A stretch of DNA of 64,000 nt from Pseudogemmobacter sp044142105 (GTDB taxonomy: Bacteria > Pseudomonadota > Alphaproteobacteria > Rhodobacterales > Rhodobacteraceae): positions 1 to 64,000 of the forward strand of contig NZ_JBGTYM010000007.1 of NCBI RefSeq assembly GCF_044142105.1, read 5' to 3'. Position 1 is the first letter of the stretch. Each line of letters begins with the position of its first letter. Under the pieces are notes generated by a model, which saw nothing but the letters and a program-made list of their open reading frames with translations, did not search any database and had not been told where the DNA came from. The translations under genes were made by a program, and so were the position numbers. Positions 40,985 to 50,600 of the stretch are shown here, piece after piece.

Positions 40985-42556
40985 ATGGGCTGGTCTCTGG
41001 CGGCTGGGCTTGTTGTCACGGCGGGGTTGGTCGCCCTTGCCTCGCTTCTGGCGCTGTCGCTGATTCCCGGACGCCCGGGCAGTCCGCGCAGGACGATCTT
41101 TGCCGAGGCGACCCCCGCGACAGTGCTGCTGTTCGATGGCGAGACGCTGGTCGATGCCACGCCGTCGGGCAGGGCGATGCTGGCAGGCGGCATCGAGGGA
41201 CCGGGCGCCGCCTGGATCAAAGCGCTGTCCAAGCTGGAGCCGCTTTTTCCCGGCCTCGCGGCGCGGATCGAGGGGTTGCAGCGCGAGGGGCGGTTCGTCC
41301 TTTGCTCGCGTGAGGATGTGAAACCGCCGCTGGTGCTCCGGGCGGAGCATCTGGGCGGGCTGACGCGGCTGACTTTGGTCGACAGCGACGGCGAGGCGCA
41401 GCTTCCGCAATTCGATGGCGCCGCCGAAACGGCGATGCGCGACGAGACGCGCGGTCTGCGCGAGACGCTGACTCACGCGCCGCTGTTGATCTGGCGGGAA
41501 AGCGCCGAGGGCGAAGTGGTCTGGGCGAATGCGGCCTATCTGAAAACCGCCGCCGCGCTGATCGAACCGGAGCGAGAGCTGTCCTGGCCGCTGCCGGCGA
41601 TTTTCCCCGCCGCCGAAGGCATGGCCGCCGCAACCGGGCGGCGGGTGCTGCGGGTTGAGGGCGCGGTGCATTGGTTCGAGCTGACTTCCATGCCGAGCCA
41701 GGGCGAGACACTGCATTACGCCCAGCCCGCGGACCGGCTGGTGCAGGCCGAGGCCAGCCTGCGCGACTTCATGCAGACCCTGACCAAGACCTTCGCCCAT
41801 CTGCCGATCGGTCTGGCGATTTTCGACGCCCAGCGCGTGCTGCAATTGTTCAATCCGGCGCTGATCGACCTGACAGGGATGCCCGCCGAATTCCTGATCG
41901 CGCGCCCGACCCTGCCCATGCTGCTGGACGCGATGCGCGAAAAGGCGATGATCCCCGAGCCGAAGGACTACCGAAGCTGGCGCAAGCAGATCGTCGAGCT
42001 GGAAGAAGCCGCAGCCTCGGGTCTGTTCGAGGATACCTGGACACTGCCATCGGGACAGACCTACCGCGTCATCGGCCGCCCTCATCCGAACGGCGCGCTG
42101 GCCTTCATGTTCGAGGACATCTCGACCGAAATGATGCGCACCCGTCGCTATCGCGCCGATCTGGAACTGGGCCAGGCGGTGATCGACGCGATGGAGGATG
42201 CGGTCGTCGTCTTCACCCAGGATGGCAGTGTCGCCATGTCGAACCGCGCCGCCGCCGAATTGTGGACGGGCATGGATCAGGCCATGGTGCCGGTGACGGG
42301 CGAAAGCTCGGTTCTGACCCTATGGCGCGAATTGGCGGCGCCCACGCTGCTGTGGAACGACCTGGCCGAGTATATCGGTACCTTCGGCCCGCGCGAGGCC
42401 TGGGAGGGCGACCTGCGGCTCAAGGACGGGCGACCGCTGCATTGCCGTGTCTCGCCCATGCCGCATGGCGCGACGCTGGTGTCGTTCCGGCTGGTGCTGG
42501 CGCGCGGCGCGCAGGGCCAGGGTCAGGACAGCGGCATGGCGGTGATGATCGCCTGA
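40985..42556 (+). CDS. Membrane-anchored PAS protein without an output domain
   Basis: 523 residues. One N-terminal membrane helix (about 5-27) is followed by PAS-like modules. LRETLTHAPLLIWRESAEGEVVWANAAY begins one near 160, THLPIGLAIFD-like sequence (FAHLPIGLAIFDAQRVLQLFN) another near 275, and IDAMEDAVVVFTQDGSVAMSN a third near 400. There is no histidine kinase, GGDEF, EAL or HTH domain at the end. It may sense a ligand and act by contacting another protein. It stands directly downstream of regB, which makes RegB a candidate partner, but that is inference. The gene precedes tsaE by about 52 bases. Confidence 0.75.
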   Translation: MGWSLAAGLVVTAGLVALASLLALSLIPGRPGSPRRTIFAEATPATVLLFDGETLVDATPSGRAMLAGGIEGPGAAWIKALSKLEPLFPGLAARIEGLQREGRFVLCSREDVKPPLVLRAEHLGGLTRLTLVDSDGEAQLPQFDGAAETAMRDETRGLRETLTHAPLLIWRESAEGEVVWANAAYLKTAAALIEPERELSWPLPAIFPAAEGMAAATGRRVLRVEGAVHWFELTSMPSQGETLHYAQPADRLVQAEASLRDFMQTLTKTFAHLPIGLAIFDAQRVLQLFNPALIDLTGMPAEFLIARPTLPMLLDAMREKAMIPEPKDYRSWRKQIVELEEAAASGLFEDTWTLPSGQTYRVIGRPHPNGALAFMFEDISTEMMRTRRYRADLELGQAVIDAMEDAVVVFTQDGSVAMSNRAAAELWTGMDQAMVPVTGESSVLTLWRELAAPTLLWNDLAEYIGTFGPREAWEGDLRLKDGRPLHCRVSPMPHGATLVSFRLVLARGAQGQGQDSGMAVMIA

Positions 42557-42608
42557 GCCGGAGGGAGGGCGGCTTGCGCTTGGCCGGGGCGGCGCTAGAC
42601 TCGCAGCC

Positions 42609-43064
42609 ATGCAGGCCGAAACCGCTTTGATCTTGCCCGATGAATCCGCTGCCAGCGCCTTTGGCGCGCGGCTGGGGAAATGCCTGCGTCCAGGGATGGT
42701 AATCCTGCTGGAAGGGCCGCTTGGCGCGGGCAAGACTCATCTGGCGCGGGCCGCGATTCGGGCGATCTGCGGGGCCTCGACCGAGGTGCCTTCGCCCAGC
42801 TTCACGCTTGTCCAGACCTATGACGGGCCGGAATGCGAAATCTGGCATGCCGATCTATATCGGCTGACCCATCTGTCCGAGGTGGATGAACTGGGGCTTG
42901 ATGCCGCCATGGGCCGCGAGATCGTGCTGGTCGAATGGCCCGATCGCCTTGGCGCCGCCCCGCAAGGCGCGGTGACGCTGCGCCTGTCACCCGAAGGCGA
43001 GGGGCGGCGGCTGGAGATTTCGGGCGCGACAGCGGGTCTCCTTGCCTGCCTTGGCCTGCAATGA
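42609..43064 (+). CDS. tsaE: tRNA threonylcarbamoyladenosine biosynthesis ATPase TsaE
   Basis: 151 residues. Walker A is EGPLGAGKTHLARAA (about 35-48). PSPSFTLVQTYDG and HADLYRLTHLSEVDELGLDAAM are TsaE signatures, and VLVEWPDRLGAAPQ is the C-terminal one. It drives t6A synthesis together with TsaD and TsaB. The ATGA overlap with amgK starts a chain of coupled genes running to addA. Confidence 0.93.
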   Translation: MQAETALILPDESAASAFGARLGKCLRPGMVILLEGPLGAGKTHLARAAIRAICGASTEVPSPSFTLVQTYDGPECEIWHADLYRLTHLSEVDELGLDAAMGREIVLVEWPDRLGAAPQGAVTLRLSPEGEGRRLEISGATAGLLACLGLQ

Positions 43065-44056
43065 CGGATCGCCCCGACATGCGGGCCGCCTTCCTGCGGG
43101 CCGCGGGCTGGGCGGGGGCCCGCGCCGCGCATCTGGCGGGCGACGCCTCGGCCCGCAGCTATGAGCGGCTTTGGCAAGGCTCCGACAGCGCGGTCCTGAT
43201 GGATGCCGCAGGAGCCGAGGCAGAGACGCGGGATTTCCTGAAGATCGCGGCGCATCTTGCCGCCCTGGGCCTGTCGCCGCCGCAGGTTCTGGCTGCCGAT
43301 CCGGCGGCGGGCTTTGTGCTGCTTGAGGATCTGGGCGACGATCTTTACACCAGCGTTATCGCGCGTGATCCGGCGCTTGAGATCCCGCTGTGCGAGGCCG
43401 CGGCCGAGGTGCTTTTGCACCTGCAACAGGCCGCCCCACCGCCGGACTTGCCCGAGTTTTCGGCGGCGGATTGGGCCGATCAGGCACTGTTGGTGACGGA
43501 ATTCTACGCCGGGATCGACGGCGGCGATCTGGCGCAGACGCTTCGGGACGCGCTGTGCGCCTTGGCTGACGGGCAGCGCATTCTGCTTCTGCGCGATTTC
43601 CATGCCGGGAACCTGTTGTGGTTGCCCCGACGCAAAGGCCATGCCCGGGTCGGCTTGCTGGATTTCCAGCAGGCGCAGCTGGGCCAGCCGGCCTATGACC
43701 TTGTCTCTTTGTTGCAGGATGCCCGGCGCGACGTGCAGCCTGCATCGGAAGAGGCGGCTCTGGCGGTCTTCGCGCAGGGGCTGGGCGTGTCACGCGCCGA
43801 TCTCGCCCCCGGTTATGCCGTTCTTGGCGCCCTGAGGGCGCTGCGCATTCTGGGCATCTTCGCCCGGCTCTGCCTGCGCGATGGCAAGCCGGGCTATCTG
43901 ATCCATTTGCCAAGGGTCTGGCGGCAATTGCAGGGCAATCTGGCCCATCCGGCGCTGGCGCGGCTGCGCGCGGTCTGCGACAGGCTTCTGCCCGCGCCGG
44001 ACCCGGCCATGATCGAGGGACTAAGGGCGCGATGCGGCACGATCCCTTTCCGTTGA
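43061..44056 (+). CDS. amgK: N-acetylmuramate/N-acetylglucosamine kinase AmgK (aminoglycoside phosphotransferase fold)
   Basis: 331 residues. LAGDASARSYERLW is the N-terminal AmgK block, LLEDLGDDLY the hinge, LLRDFHAGNLLW the catalytic loop and GLLDFQQAQLGQPAYDL the metal-binding segment. AmgK phosphorylates the anomeric position of MurNAc and GlcNAc from recycled peptidoglycan. It is followed by murU, its pathway partner, which makes this assignment firmer than aminoglycoside phosphotransferase. The start overlaps the tsaE stop. Confidence 0.9.
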   Translation: MTDRPDMRAAFLRAAGWAGARAAHLAGDASARSYERLWQGSDSAVLMDAAGAEAETRDFLKIAAHLAALGLSPPQVLAADPAAGFVLLEDLGDDLYTSVIARDPALEIPLCEAAAEVLLHLQQAAPPPDLPEFSAADWADQALLVTEFYAGIDGGDLAQTLRDALCALADGQRILLLRDFHAGNLLWLPRRKGHARVGLLDFQQAQLGQPAYDLVSLLQDARRDVQPASEEAALAVFAQGLGVSRADLAPGYAVLGALRALRILGIFARLCLRDGKPGYLIHLPRVWRQLQGNLAHPALARLRAVCDRLLPAPDPAMIEGLRARCGTIPFR

Positions 44057-44730
44057 TGCTTTTCGCCGCCGGTTTCGGCACGCGGATGGGTGCGCTGACC
44101 GCGACCCGGCCGAAGCCGCTGATCGCGGTGAACGGGGTCACGCTCCTGGACCGGGCGCTGGCGCTGGCAGAAGAGGCCGGGGCCGCGCCGGTGGTGGTGA
44201 ACACCCACTATCTGGGCCAGCAGATCAAGGCGCATCTGGCCGGACGGGGCGTGGCCATCAGCGATGAGCCGGACGAGATTCTGGAAACCGGCGGCGGGTT
44301 GCGAAAGGCCCTGCCGCTGCTGGGCCAAGGCCCGGTGATGACGCTGAACCCGGATGCCGTATGGTCGGGGCCGAATCCGCTGCGCCTGCTGGCCCAGGTC
44401 TGGAATCCGGAGCGGATGGATGCCCTGCTTCTGGTGAAACCCGCCACACAGGTGCGCGGGCGCGGGGGCAAGGCCGATTTCCTCGTCGATCCCCAGGGGC
44501 GCATCCGCCGCGCCGAAGGGACCGAGGGCGTGCTTTATCTGGGCGCCCAGATCCTGAAAACCGACGGCATGTCCCATATTTCCGAACATGTATTCTCGTT
44601 GAACCTGCTCTGGAACCGGATGATCGCAGCCGACCGCGCCTATGCCCTGCCCTATCCGGGCGATTGGTGCGATGTCGGCAGCCCGGAAGGCCTGGCCGAA
44701 GCCGAAGCGATGCTGGGACCGGCGCGATGA
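44032..44730 (+). CDS. murU: N-acetylmuramate-1-phosphate uridylyltransferase MurU
   Basis: 232 residues. The nucleotidyltransferase start LMLFAAGFGTRMGALT and TRPKPLIAVNG is clear, with ETGGGLRKALPLLG in the middle and WCDVGSPEGLAEAE at the end. MurU makes UDP-MurNAc from MurNAc-1-P and UTP, bypassing de novo synthesis. The start at 44032 overlaps amgK by 25 bases; an alternative ATG at 44056 overlaps the stop as TGATG. The amgK-murU pair indicates the recycling pathway that by-passes fosfomycin-sensitive MurA. Confidence 0.9.
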   Translation: MRHDPFPLMLFAAGFGTRMGALTATRPKPLIAVNGVTLLDRALALAEEAGAAPVVVNTHYLGQQIKAHLAGRGVAISDEPDEILETGGGLRKALPLLGQGPVMTLNPDAVWSGPNPLRLLAQVWNPERMDALLLVKPATQVRGRGGKADFLVDPQGRIRRAEGTEGVLYLGAQILKTDGMSHISEHVFSLNLLWNRMIAADRAYALPYPGDWCDVGSPEGLAEAEAMLGPAR

Positions 44731-47639
44731 TCTTTCCCGAACCTGGCCCCCGCGTCTTTGCCCTGCCCCCCGGCGCCGATTTCCCGGCCCGATTGGCAAA
44801 GGGTCTGCGCGCGCGCATGGCGGGGCAGCCGCCCGAGGCGATGGCGGGGGTGACCGTCTTCCTGAACACGCAAAGGATGCGCCGCCGGGTTCTGGAAGCC
44901 CTGACCGCCGGGGGCGCGACGATCCTGCCCCGCCTGCGGCTGGTGACGGAACTGGGGGCCGACCTTCTTCTGGGCGGCGGGGCGGCGGTCACGCCCTTGG
45001 CCCGGCGGCTGGAGCTTGCGGTGCTGGTCGACCGGCTCTTGCAGGCGGAGCCAGGGCTTGCACCGCGCTCGGCCCTGTTCGACCTCGCCGACAGCCTGGC
45101 CGGGCTGATGGATGAGATGCGCGCCGAATCAGTGGCACCGGACCGGGTGATCGGGCTGGATGTCTCGGCCCATGCCGGACACTGGGCGCGGACCCAGCGT
45201 TTCGTCGGGCTGGTCATGGGCTTCTTCGGCCCCGGCGCCGAGCCCGATGCCGAAGCGCGACTGCGCGCCGCGACCGAGCGCCTGATCGCACGCTGGCAGG
45301 CGACCCCTCCGCAGGGGCCGGTGATCGTCGCGGGTTCGACCGGATCGCGCGGCACCACGGCGCTGCTGATGCGGGCGGTGGTGCGCCTGCCGCAGGGGGC
45401 GCTGCTGCTGCCGGGCTTCGATCTGGAACAGCCCGACGCGGTCTGGGACGGAATGGAAGACCCGATGGGCCATGAGGACCATCCGCAGTTCCGCTATCGG
45501 CGGCTGATGGACAGTTTGCAGATCGACCGAGCGAACATTCTGGACTGGGACGGGATGCCCGCTGCCGATCCCGCGCGCAACCGCCTCATCTCGCTGGCGC
45601 TGCGCCCCGCGCCCGTCACCGACCAATGGATCGCCGATGGGCCGGGGCTGGGCGACCTGGCCGGTGCGACGGCAAACCTGACCCTGATCGAGGCGCCCGG
45701 GCCCCGGCAAGAGGCGCTGGCCATCGCGCTTCGGCTGCGACAGGCGCTGAAAGATGGCCAAAGCGCTGCCTTGCTGACACCCGACCGCGAGTTGACACGG
45801 CGGGTCACGGCGGCGCTGGACCGCTGGCGCATCGCGCCCGACGATTCCGCCGGGGTGCCACTGCTTCACGCCCCGCCGGGGCGTTTGCTGCGGATGATCG
45901 CGCGCGGCATGGGGCGGCGGCTGGCGGTGGATGAGGTGCTGGCGCTTCTGAAACATCCGCTGGCCTTCACGGGCGGGGACCGTGGCAACCATCTGCGCCT
46001 GTCGCGCGATCTGGAACTGCATCTGCGCCGTCATGGTCCGGCCTTCCCGGATGGCGCTTTCCTCTCGGCATGGCCGAAGAAGGAGGAAGAGAAGCCCTGG
46101 GCCACGGCACTGGCGGCTGTGCTGGACGGCCTGTCTGAAACCGGCACCGCGCCCCTGGCGCTTCTGGCCCGCCGCCACCGGGCGCTGGCCGAGGCGCTGG
46201 CGGGCGGCGAGGCCGGTGGCAGCGGCGGGCTGTGGGACAAGGCAGCCGGGGCCGAGGCGATCGCGGCAATGGCAGAATTGGAGGCCGAGGCGCCGGAAGG
46301 CTTTGCCCTGACGCCGCAGGATTACGCCGCTTTGGCCGAGGCGGTGATTTCCCGCCGCCAGGTGCGCGAGGCTGTGGGGCAGGATCTGCGGCTGCAGATC
46401 CTTGGCCCGCAAGAGGCGCGGATCCAGGGCGCCGATCTGGTCATCCTTGCCGGGTTGAACGAGGGCGTCTGGCCCGGCAAGCCCGCGCCCGACCCCTGGC
46501 TGAACCGGCAGATGCGTGCCGAGGCCGGGCTTTTGCTGCCCGAACGCCGCATCGGCCTTTCGGCGCATGACTTCCAGATCGCCGCCGCAGCGCCGCAAGT
46601 GGTGTTGAGCCGCGCCCTGCGGGATGCCGAAGCCGAGACAGTCGCCTCGCGCTGGCTGAACCGGCTGACCAATCTGCTGGCCGGTCTACCGGATACCGGC
46701 GGGCCGGGCGCGCTGATGGCGATGAAGGCGCGGGGGGCCGAGCTGCTGACGCAGGCTGAGGGGCTGGATGCGCCCCTGCCCGCCCCGCCAGCCGGTCGCC
46801 CCGCGCCACGCCCGCCGCTGGATCTGCGGCCGGACCGGCTGTCTTTGACCGAGGTGGAAAAGCTGATCCGCGACCCCTACGCGATCTATGCCCGCCATGT
46901 CCTGCGCCTTCAGCCGCTCTCGCCGCTGCGCGCGTTGGCCGATGCGCGGCTGCGCGGCGAGGTGCTGCATCGCGTGCCGGAAGCCTTTCTCAAGGCCGGC
47001 GTGCCGGAAGATCCCGATCAGGCGGCCGCGCTGCTGATGCGGATCACCGACCGTGTGCTGGAGGAAGAGGTGCCCTGGCCCGGCATGCGCGCCGTCTGGC
47101 GGGCGCGGATGGCGGAAATCGCCCGGCCCTTTGTCGAAAGACTGCTGGCCGAGGGCGCAGCACCCGTGGTGCTGGAGCGCAAGTACCAGATCGAAATCCC
47201 CGGCCTTGGCTTTACCCTTGTGGGCAAGCCCGACCGGATCGACCGTGATGCCGAGGGCCGCGTGACGATCGTCGATTACAAGACCGGCACCCCGCCCAGC
47301 GTGCCGCAGCAGGACAAATTCGCCAAGCAGCTGGATCTTGCCGTCGTGATGGCGGCGCTGGGCGCCTTCCCCGAACTGGGGCCGGTCTCCGAAGCGCGCA
47401 CCACCTATCTGGGGCTGAAGCCGGGCCTCAAGGAAGTGACGCGGCATCGCACTGAAGAAGACATCGCGCGGATTCTGGCAGAATTCACCGCCCTTGTTCT
47501 GGCCTATCGCGACCCGGATCAGGGTTACGCCGCACGCCGCGCCGTCTTTGACCTGCGCTCGGGCGGGGATTACGACGATCTGGCCCGCTATGGCGAATGG
47601 GACATGACCGCCGACCCCGCGCCGGAGGCTTTGCAATGA
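44727..47639 (+). CDS. addB: Double-strand break repair protein AddB
   Basis: 970 residues, alphaproteobacterial type. N-terminal two thirds are an inactivated helicase-like region (VTVFLNTQRMRRRVLEAL, then VILAGLNEGVWPGKPAPDPWLNRQM). The C-terminal nuclease has LVGKPDRIDRD and VTIVDYKTGTPP, the RecB-type D...DYK motif. The protein contains no cysteine, so the 4Fe-4S cluster known in Bacillus AddB is absent. The ATG at 44727 overlaps the murU stop as ATGA; the longer frame from 44361 is a shadow of murU. Confidence 0.92.
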   Translation: MIFPEPGPRVFALPPGADFPARLAKGLRARMAGQPPEAMAGVTVFLNTQRMRRRVLEALTAGGATILPRLRLVTELGADLLLGGGAAVTPLARRLELAVLVDRLLQAEPGLAPRSALFDLADSLAGLMDEMRAESVAPDRVIGLDVSAHAGHWARTQRFVGLVMGFFGPGAEPDAEARLRAATERLIARWQATPPQGPVIVAGSTGSRGTTALLMRAVVRLPQGALLLPGFDLEQPDAVWDGMEDPMGHEDHPQFRYRRLMDSLQIDRANILDWDGMPAADPARNRLISLALRPAPVTDQWIADGPGLGDLAGATANLTLIEAPGPRQEALAIALRLRQALKDGQSAALLTPDRELTRRVTAALDRWRIAPDDSAGVPLLHAPPGRLLRMIARGMGRRLAVDEVLALLKHPLAFTGGDRGNHLRLSRDLELHLRRHGPAFPDGAFLSAWPKKEEEKPWATALAAVLDGLSETGTAPLALLARRHRALAEALAGGEAGGSGGLWDKAAGAEAIAAMAELEAEAPEGFALTPQDYAALAEAVISRRQVREAVGQDLRLQILGPQEARIQGADLVILAGLNEGVWPGKPAPDPWLNRQMRAEAGLLLPERRIGLSAHDFQIAAAAPQVVLSRALRDAEAETVASRWLNRLTNLLAGLPDTGGPGALMAMKARGAELLTQAEGLDAPLPAPPAGRPAPRPPLDLRPDRLSLTEVEKLIRDPYAIYARHVLRLQPLSPLRALADARLRGEVLHRVPEAFLKAGVPEDPDQAAALLMRITDRVLEEEVPWPGMRAVWRARMAEIARPFVERLLAEGAAPVVLERKYQIEIPGLGFTLVGKPDRIDRDAEGRVTIVDYKTGTPPSVPQQDKFAKQLDLAVVMAALGAFPELGPVSEARTTYLGLKPGLKEVTRHRTEEDIARILAEFTALVLAYRDPDQGYAARRAVFDLRSGGDYDDLARYGEWDMTADPAPEALQ

Positions 47640-50600
47640 CCTCGCTGGCGACTGAACACCAGAATGCGGCGGCCAATCCCGACAGCAATGTCTGGCTGGT
47701 GGCCAATGCCGGGTCGGGCAAGACCAAGGTGCTGACCGACCGGGTGGCGCGGCTTTTGCTGCGTGGGGTCGATCCTCAGAACATCCTCTGCCTGACCTAT
47801 ACCAAGGCGGCGGCGGCCGAGATGCAGAACCGGCTGTTCCAGCGGCTGGGGCAATGGGCGATGGCACCCGAGGCTGTGTTGTTGCGCAACCTGGCCGATC
47901 TGGGCGAAGGCGCGGCCCTGCCACCCGAGCGGCTGGCCCGGGCGCGGCAATTGTTCGCCCGCGCGATCGAGGCGCCGGGCGGCATCCGTATCCAGACCAT
48001 CCATTCCTTCTGCGCCAGCCTCTTGCGGCGCTTTCCCTTGGAAGCGGGCGTCAGCCCGGCCTTCACCGAGATCGACGACCGCAGCGCCGCCCTGCTGCGG
48101 GCCGAGATCTTCGACCAGATGGCCGAGGGGCCGGAGGCGGGCCTGCTGAACGCCATACTGCCCGATGCGGGGGAAGAGACCGAGCGGCTGATCGACCAGA
48201 TCATCGCCAACCGGGCAGCGCTGGCCCAGATGCCGTCGGATGCCGTCTTGCGCGACACGTTCGGGCTGGCGCCGGGCTTTGATGAAACGGCCCTGCTGGC
48301 GGGCGTGTTTCTGGGTGGCGAGGCGGCACTGCTGAACGCGATCCTGCCGGTGCTTCGGGCAGGAAAATCCACCGATGCCAAAGCCGCCGAGAAGCTGTCG
48401 GGTCTGGGCCGCGATCTGGCGTCGCTGGCGGTTCTGGAAGACGTGCTTCTGACAGGATCAGGCGCGAAAGAGCCGTTTTCCGCCAAGATAGGGACATTTC
48501 CCACCAAGGACATCCGCGCCGCGCTGGCCGCGCAGATGCCGCAGCTTGAAGCCTTGATGCAGCGGGTCGAGGCGGCACGGCCGCTGCGGCTGGGCCTTGC
48601 GGCGCTCCGCGCCTCGGAACGGCTGCACCGTTTCGCCAGCGCCTATCTCGCGCGCTATGAGACGGCCAAGGCCACGCGGGGCTGGCTGGATTTCGACGAT
48701 CTGATCGTGCGGGCAACCGCCCTTCTGACCGATCCGGGCATCGCGCCCTGGGTGCTCTATCGGCTGGACGGGGCGATCGACCATGTGCTGGTGGACGAGG
48801 CGCAGGATACCAGCCCGGCGCAATGGCGGATCATCGCGGCGCTGACGGCGGAATTCACCGCAGGCGAAGGCGCGCGACGGGTTGCGCGGTCCCTGTTCGT
48901 GGTGGGTGACAAGAAGCAATCGATCTATTCCTTCCAGGGCGCCGATGTGGCGGGCTTCGACACCGTGAAGGGCGATTTCAAGGCGCGGTTTGAAGGCGCC
49001 GACCAGGCGCTGGTGGAACGCCCGCTGGTCTATTCCTTCCGCTCGTCCGAGGCCGTGCTGCAGCTGGTCGACCGCGCCTTTCCGGGGCCGATGACCGCGG
49101 CCCTGGGCGGGCTGTTCGAACACAAGCCCTTCCACGAGACCATGCCGGGACGGGTGGACCTTTGGCCGCCGGTGCCCAAGGCCGAAAAGCCCGAGCCGAA
49201 AGACTGGTTCGATCCGGTGGACCTGCCCTCTGACGAAGACGCGCCTGTGGTGCTGGCGCGGCGCATCGCCCATAAGATTGCAGGGATGCTGGAACGCGGC
49301 GAGCAGATCTTCGACCACCAGAAAAAGGCCTTCCGCCCCCTGCGCGCGGGCGACGTGCTGGTGCTGGTGCAGCGCCGCAAGGAACTGTTCCACGAGATCA
49401 TCCGGGCCTGCAAGAAGCGCGGCCTGCCCATCGCGGGGGCCGACCGGCTGAAACTGGCCGAGGAGCTGGCGGTGCGCGACCTGCTGGCGCTGCTGGCTTT
49501 CGTCAACACCCCCGAAGATGACCTGGCGCTGGCGACCGCGCTGCGCTCTCCGCTGTTCGGCTGGAGCGAGCAGCAGCTTTTCACCTTGGCCCAGGGCCGC
49601 AAGGGGTTTCTCTGGGAAAGGCTGCGTGACACCGAGGACGAGACGACGCTGGCGGTCCTCCACGATCTTCGGGACCGGGCCGAGTTTCTGCGGCCCTACG
49701 AACTTCTCGACCGCATCCTGACCCGGCATGGCGGCCGGGCGCGGCTGCTGGGCCGCCTGGGTGAAGAGGCGGCGGATGCGATTGACGAGCTGGTCAGCCA
49801 GGCCCTGACCTATGAACGCGCCGAAGTGCCCAGCCTGACCGGGTTCCTGGTCTGGATGCAGGCGGGCGATGTCGAAGCAAAGCGCCAGGCCGAGAGCGAA
49901 GGCGCGATGATCCGGGTGATGACGGTGCATGGCTCGAAAGGGCTTGAGGCGCCGCTGGTGATCCTGCCGGAAACCCAGGATCGCGACCTGAAGGAACAGG
50001 ACCGGCTGATCCCGCTGCAAGGCGGCGTGGTGGCCTGGAACGGCCGGGCCGAGGAAAACCCCGCCGGGCTGGCAGCGGAAAAGGCGGCGCGCAAAGCGGC
50101 GCGCGAGGCCGAGAACCTGCGGCTGTTATATGTTGCACTGACGCGCGCGCGCTGCTGGCTGATCGTGGCCGGGGCGGGAGAGTGTGGCCCGACATCCTGG
50201 CATGGCATCGTCGCGGCGGCGCTGGCGGGCTTGCCGACTGCCCCGTTGCAAGCAGGCGTGTTACGCTATCAATTCGGCCCCTGGCCAGAGCCCGAAACCG
50301 CGCCCGCAGAGACGAAATCGGCCCAACCCGCCCCGCCTGATTGGGCTGCGCAAGCCCCGCATCCGCCACCCACCCCGCGGCGAGTCTTCAGCCCCTCGCG
50401 CCTGGGCGGCGACAAGCTGGTGGCGCGGGCAGAGCCCGTCGAGATCACGGAAATCGCGCCCGAGGAAGATCGGCTGGAACGCGGCAGCCTGCTGCATCTA
50501 CTGCTGGAACATTTGCCGGACAGCCCGCCGCAGGACTGGCCCGCCTTGGCCGAAACCTTGGGCGCAGGGCCGCAGGTTCTGGCCGAGGCCAGGGCGATCC

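Noticed and set aside
43061..44056. Aminoglycoside-resistance phosphotransferase
   Set aside because: The fold is shared, but linkage to murU and tsaE and the N-terminal block identify the peptidoglycan-recycling kinase AmgK.
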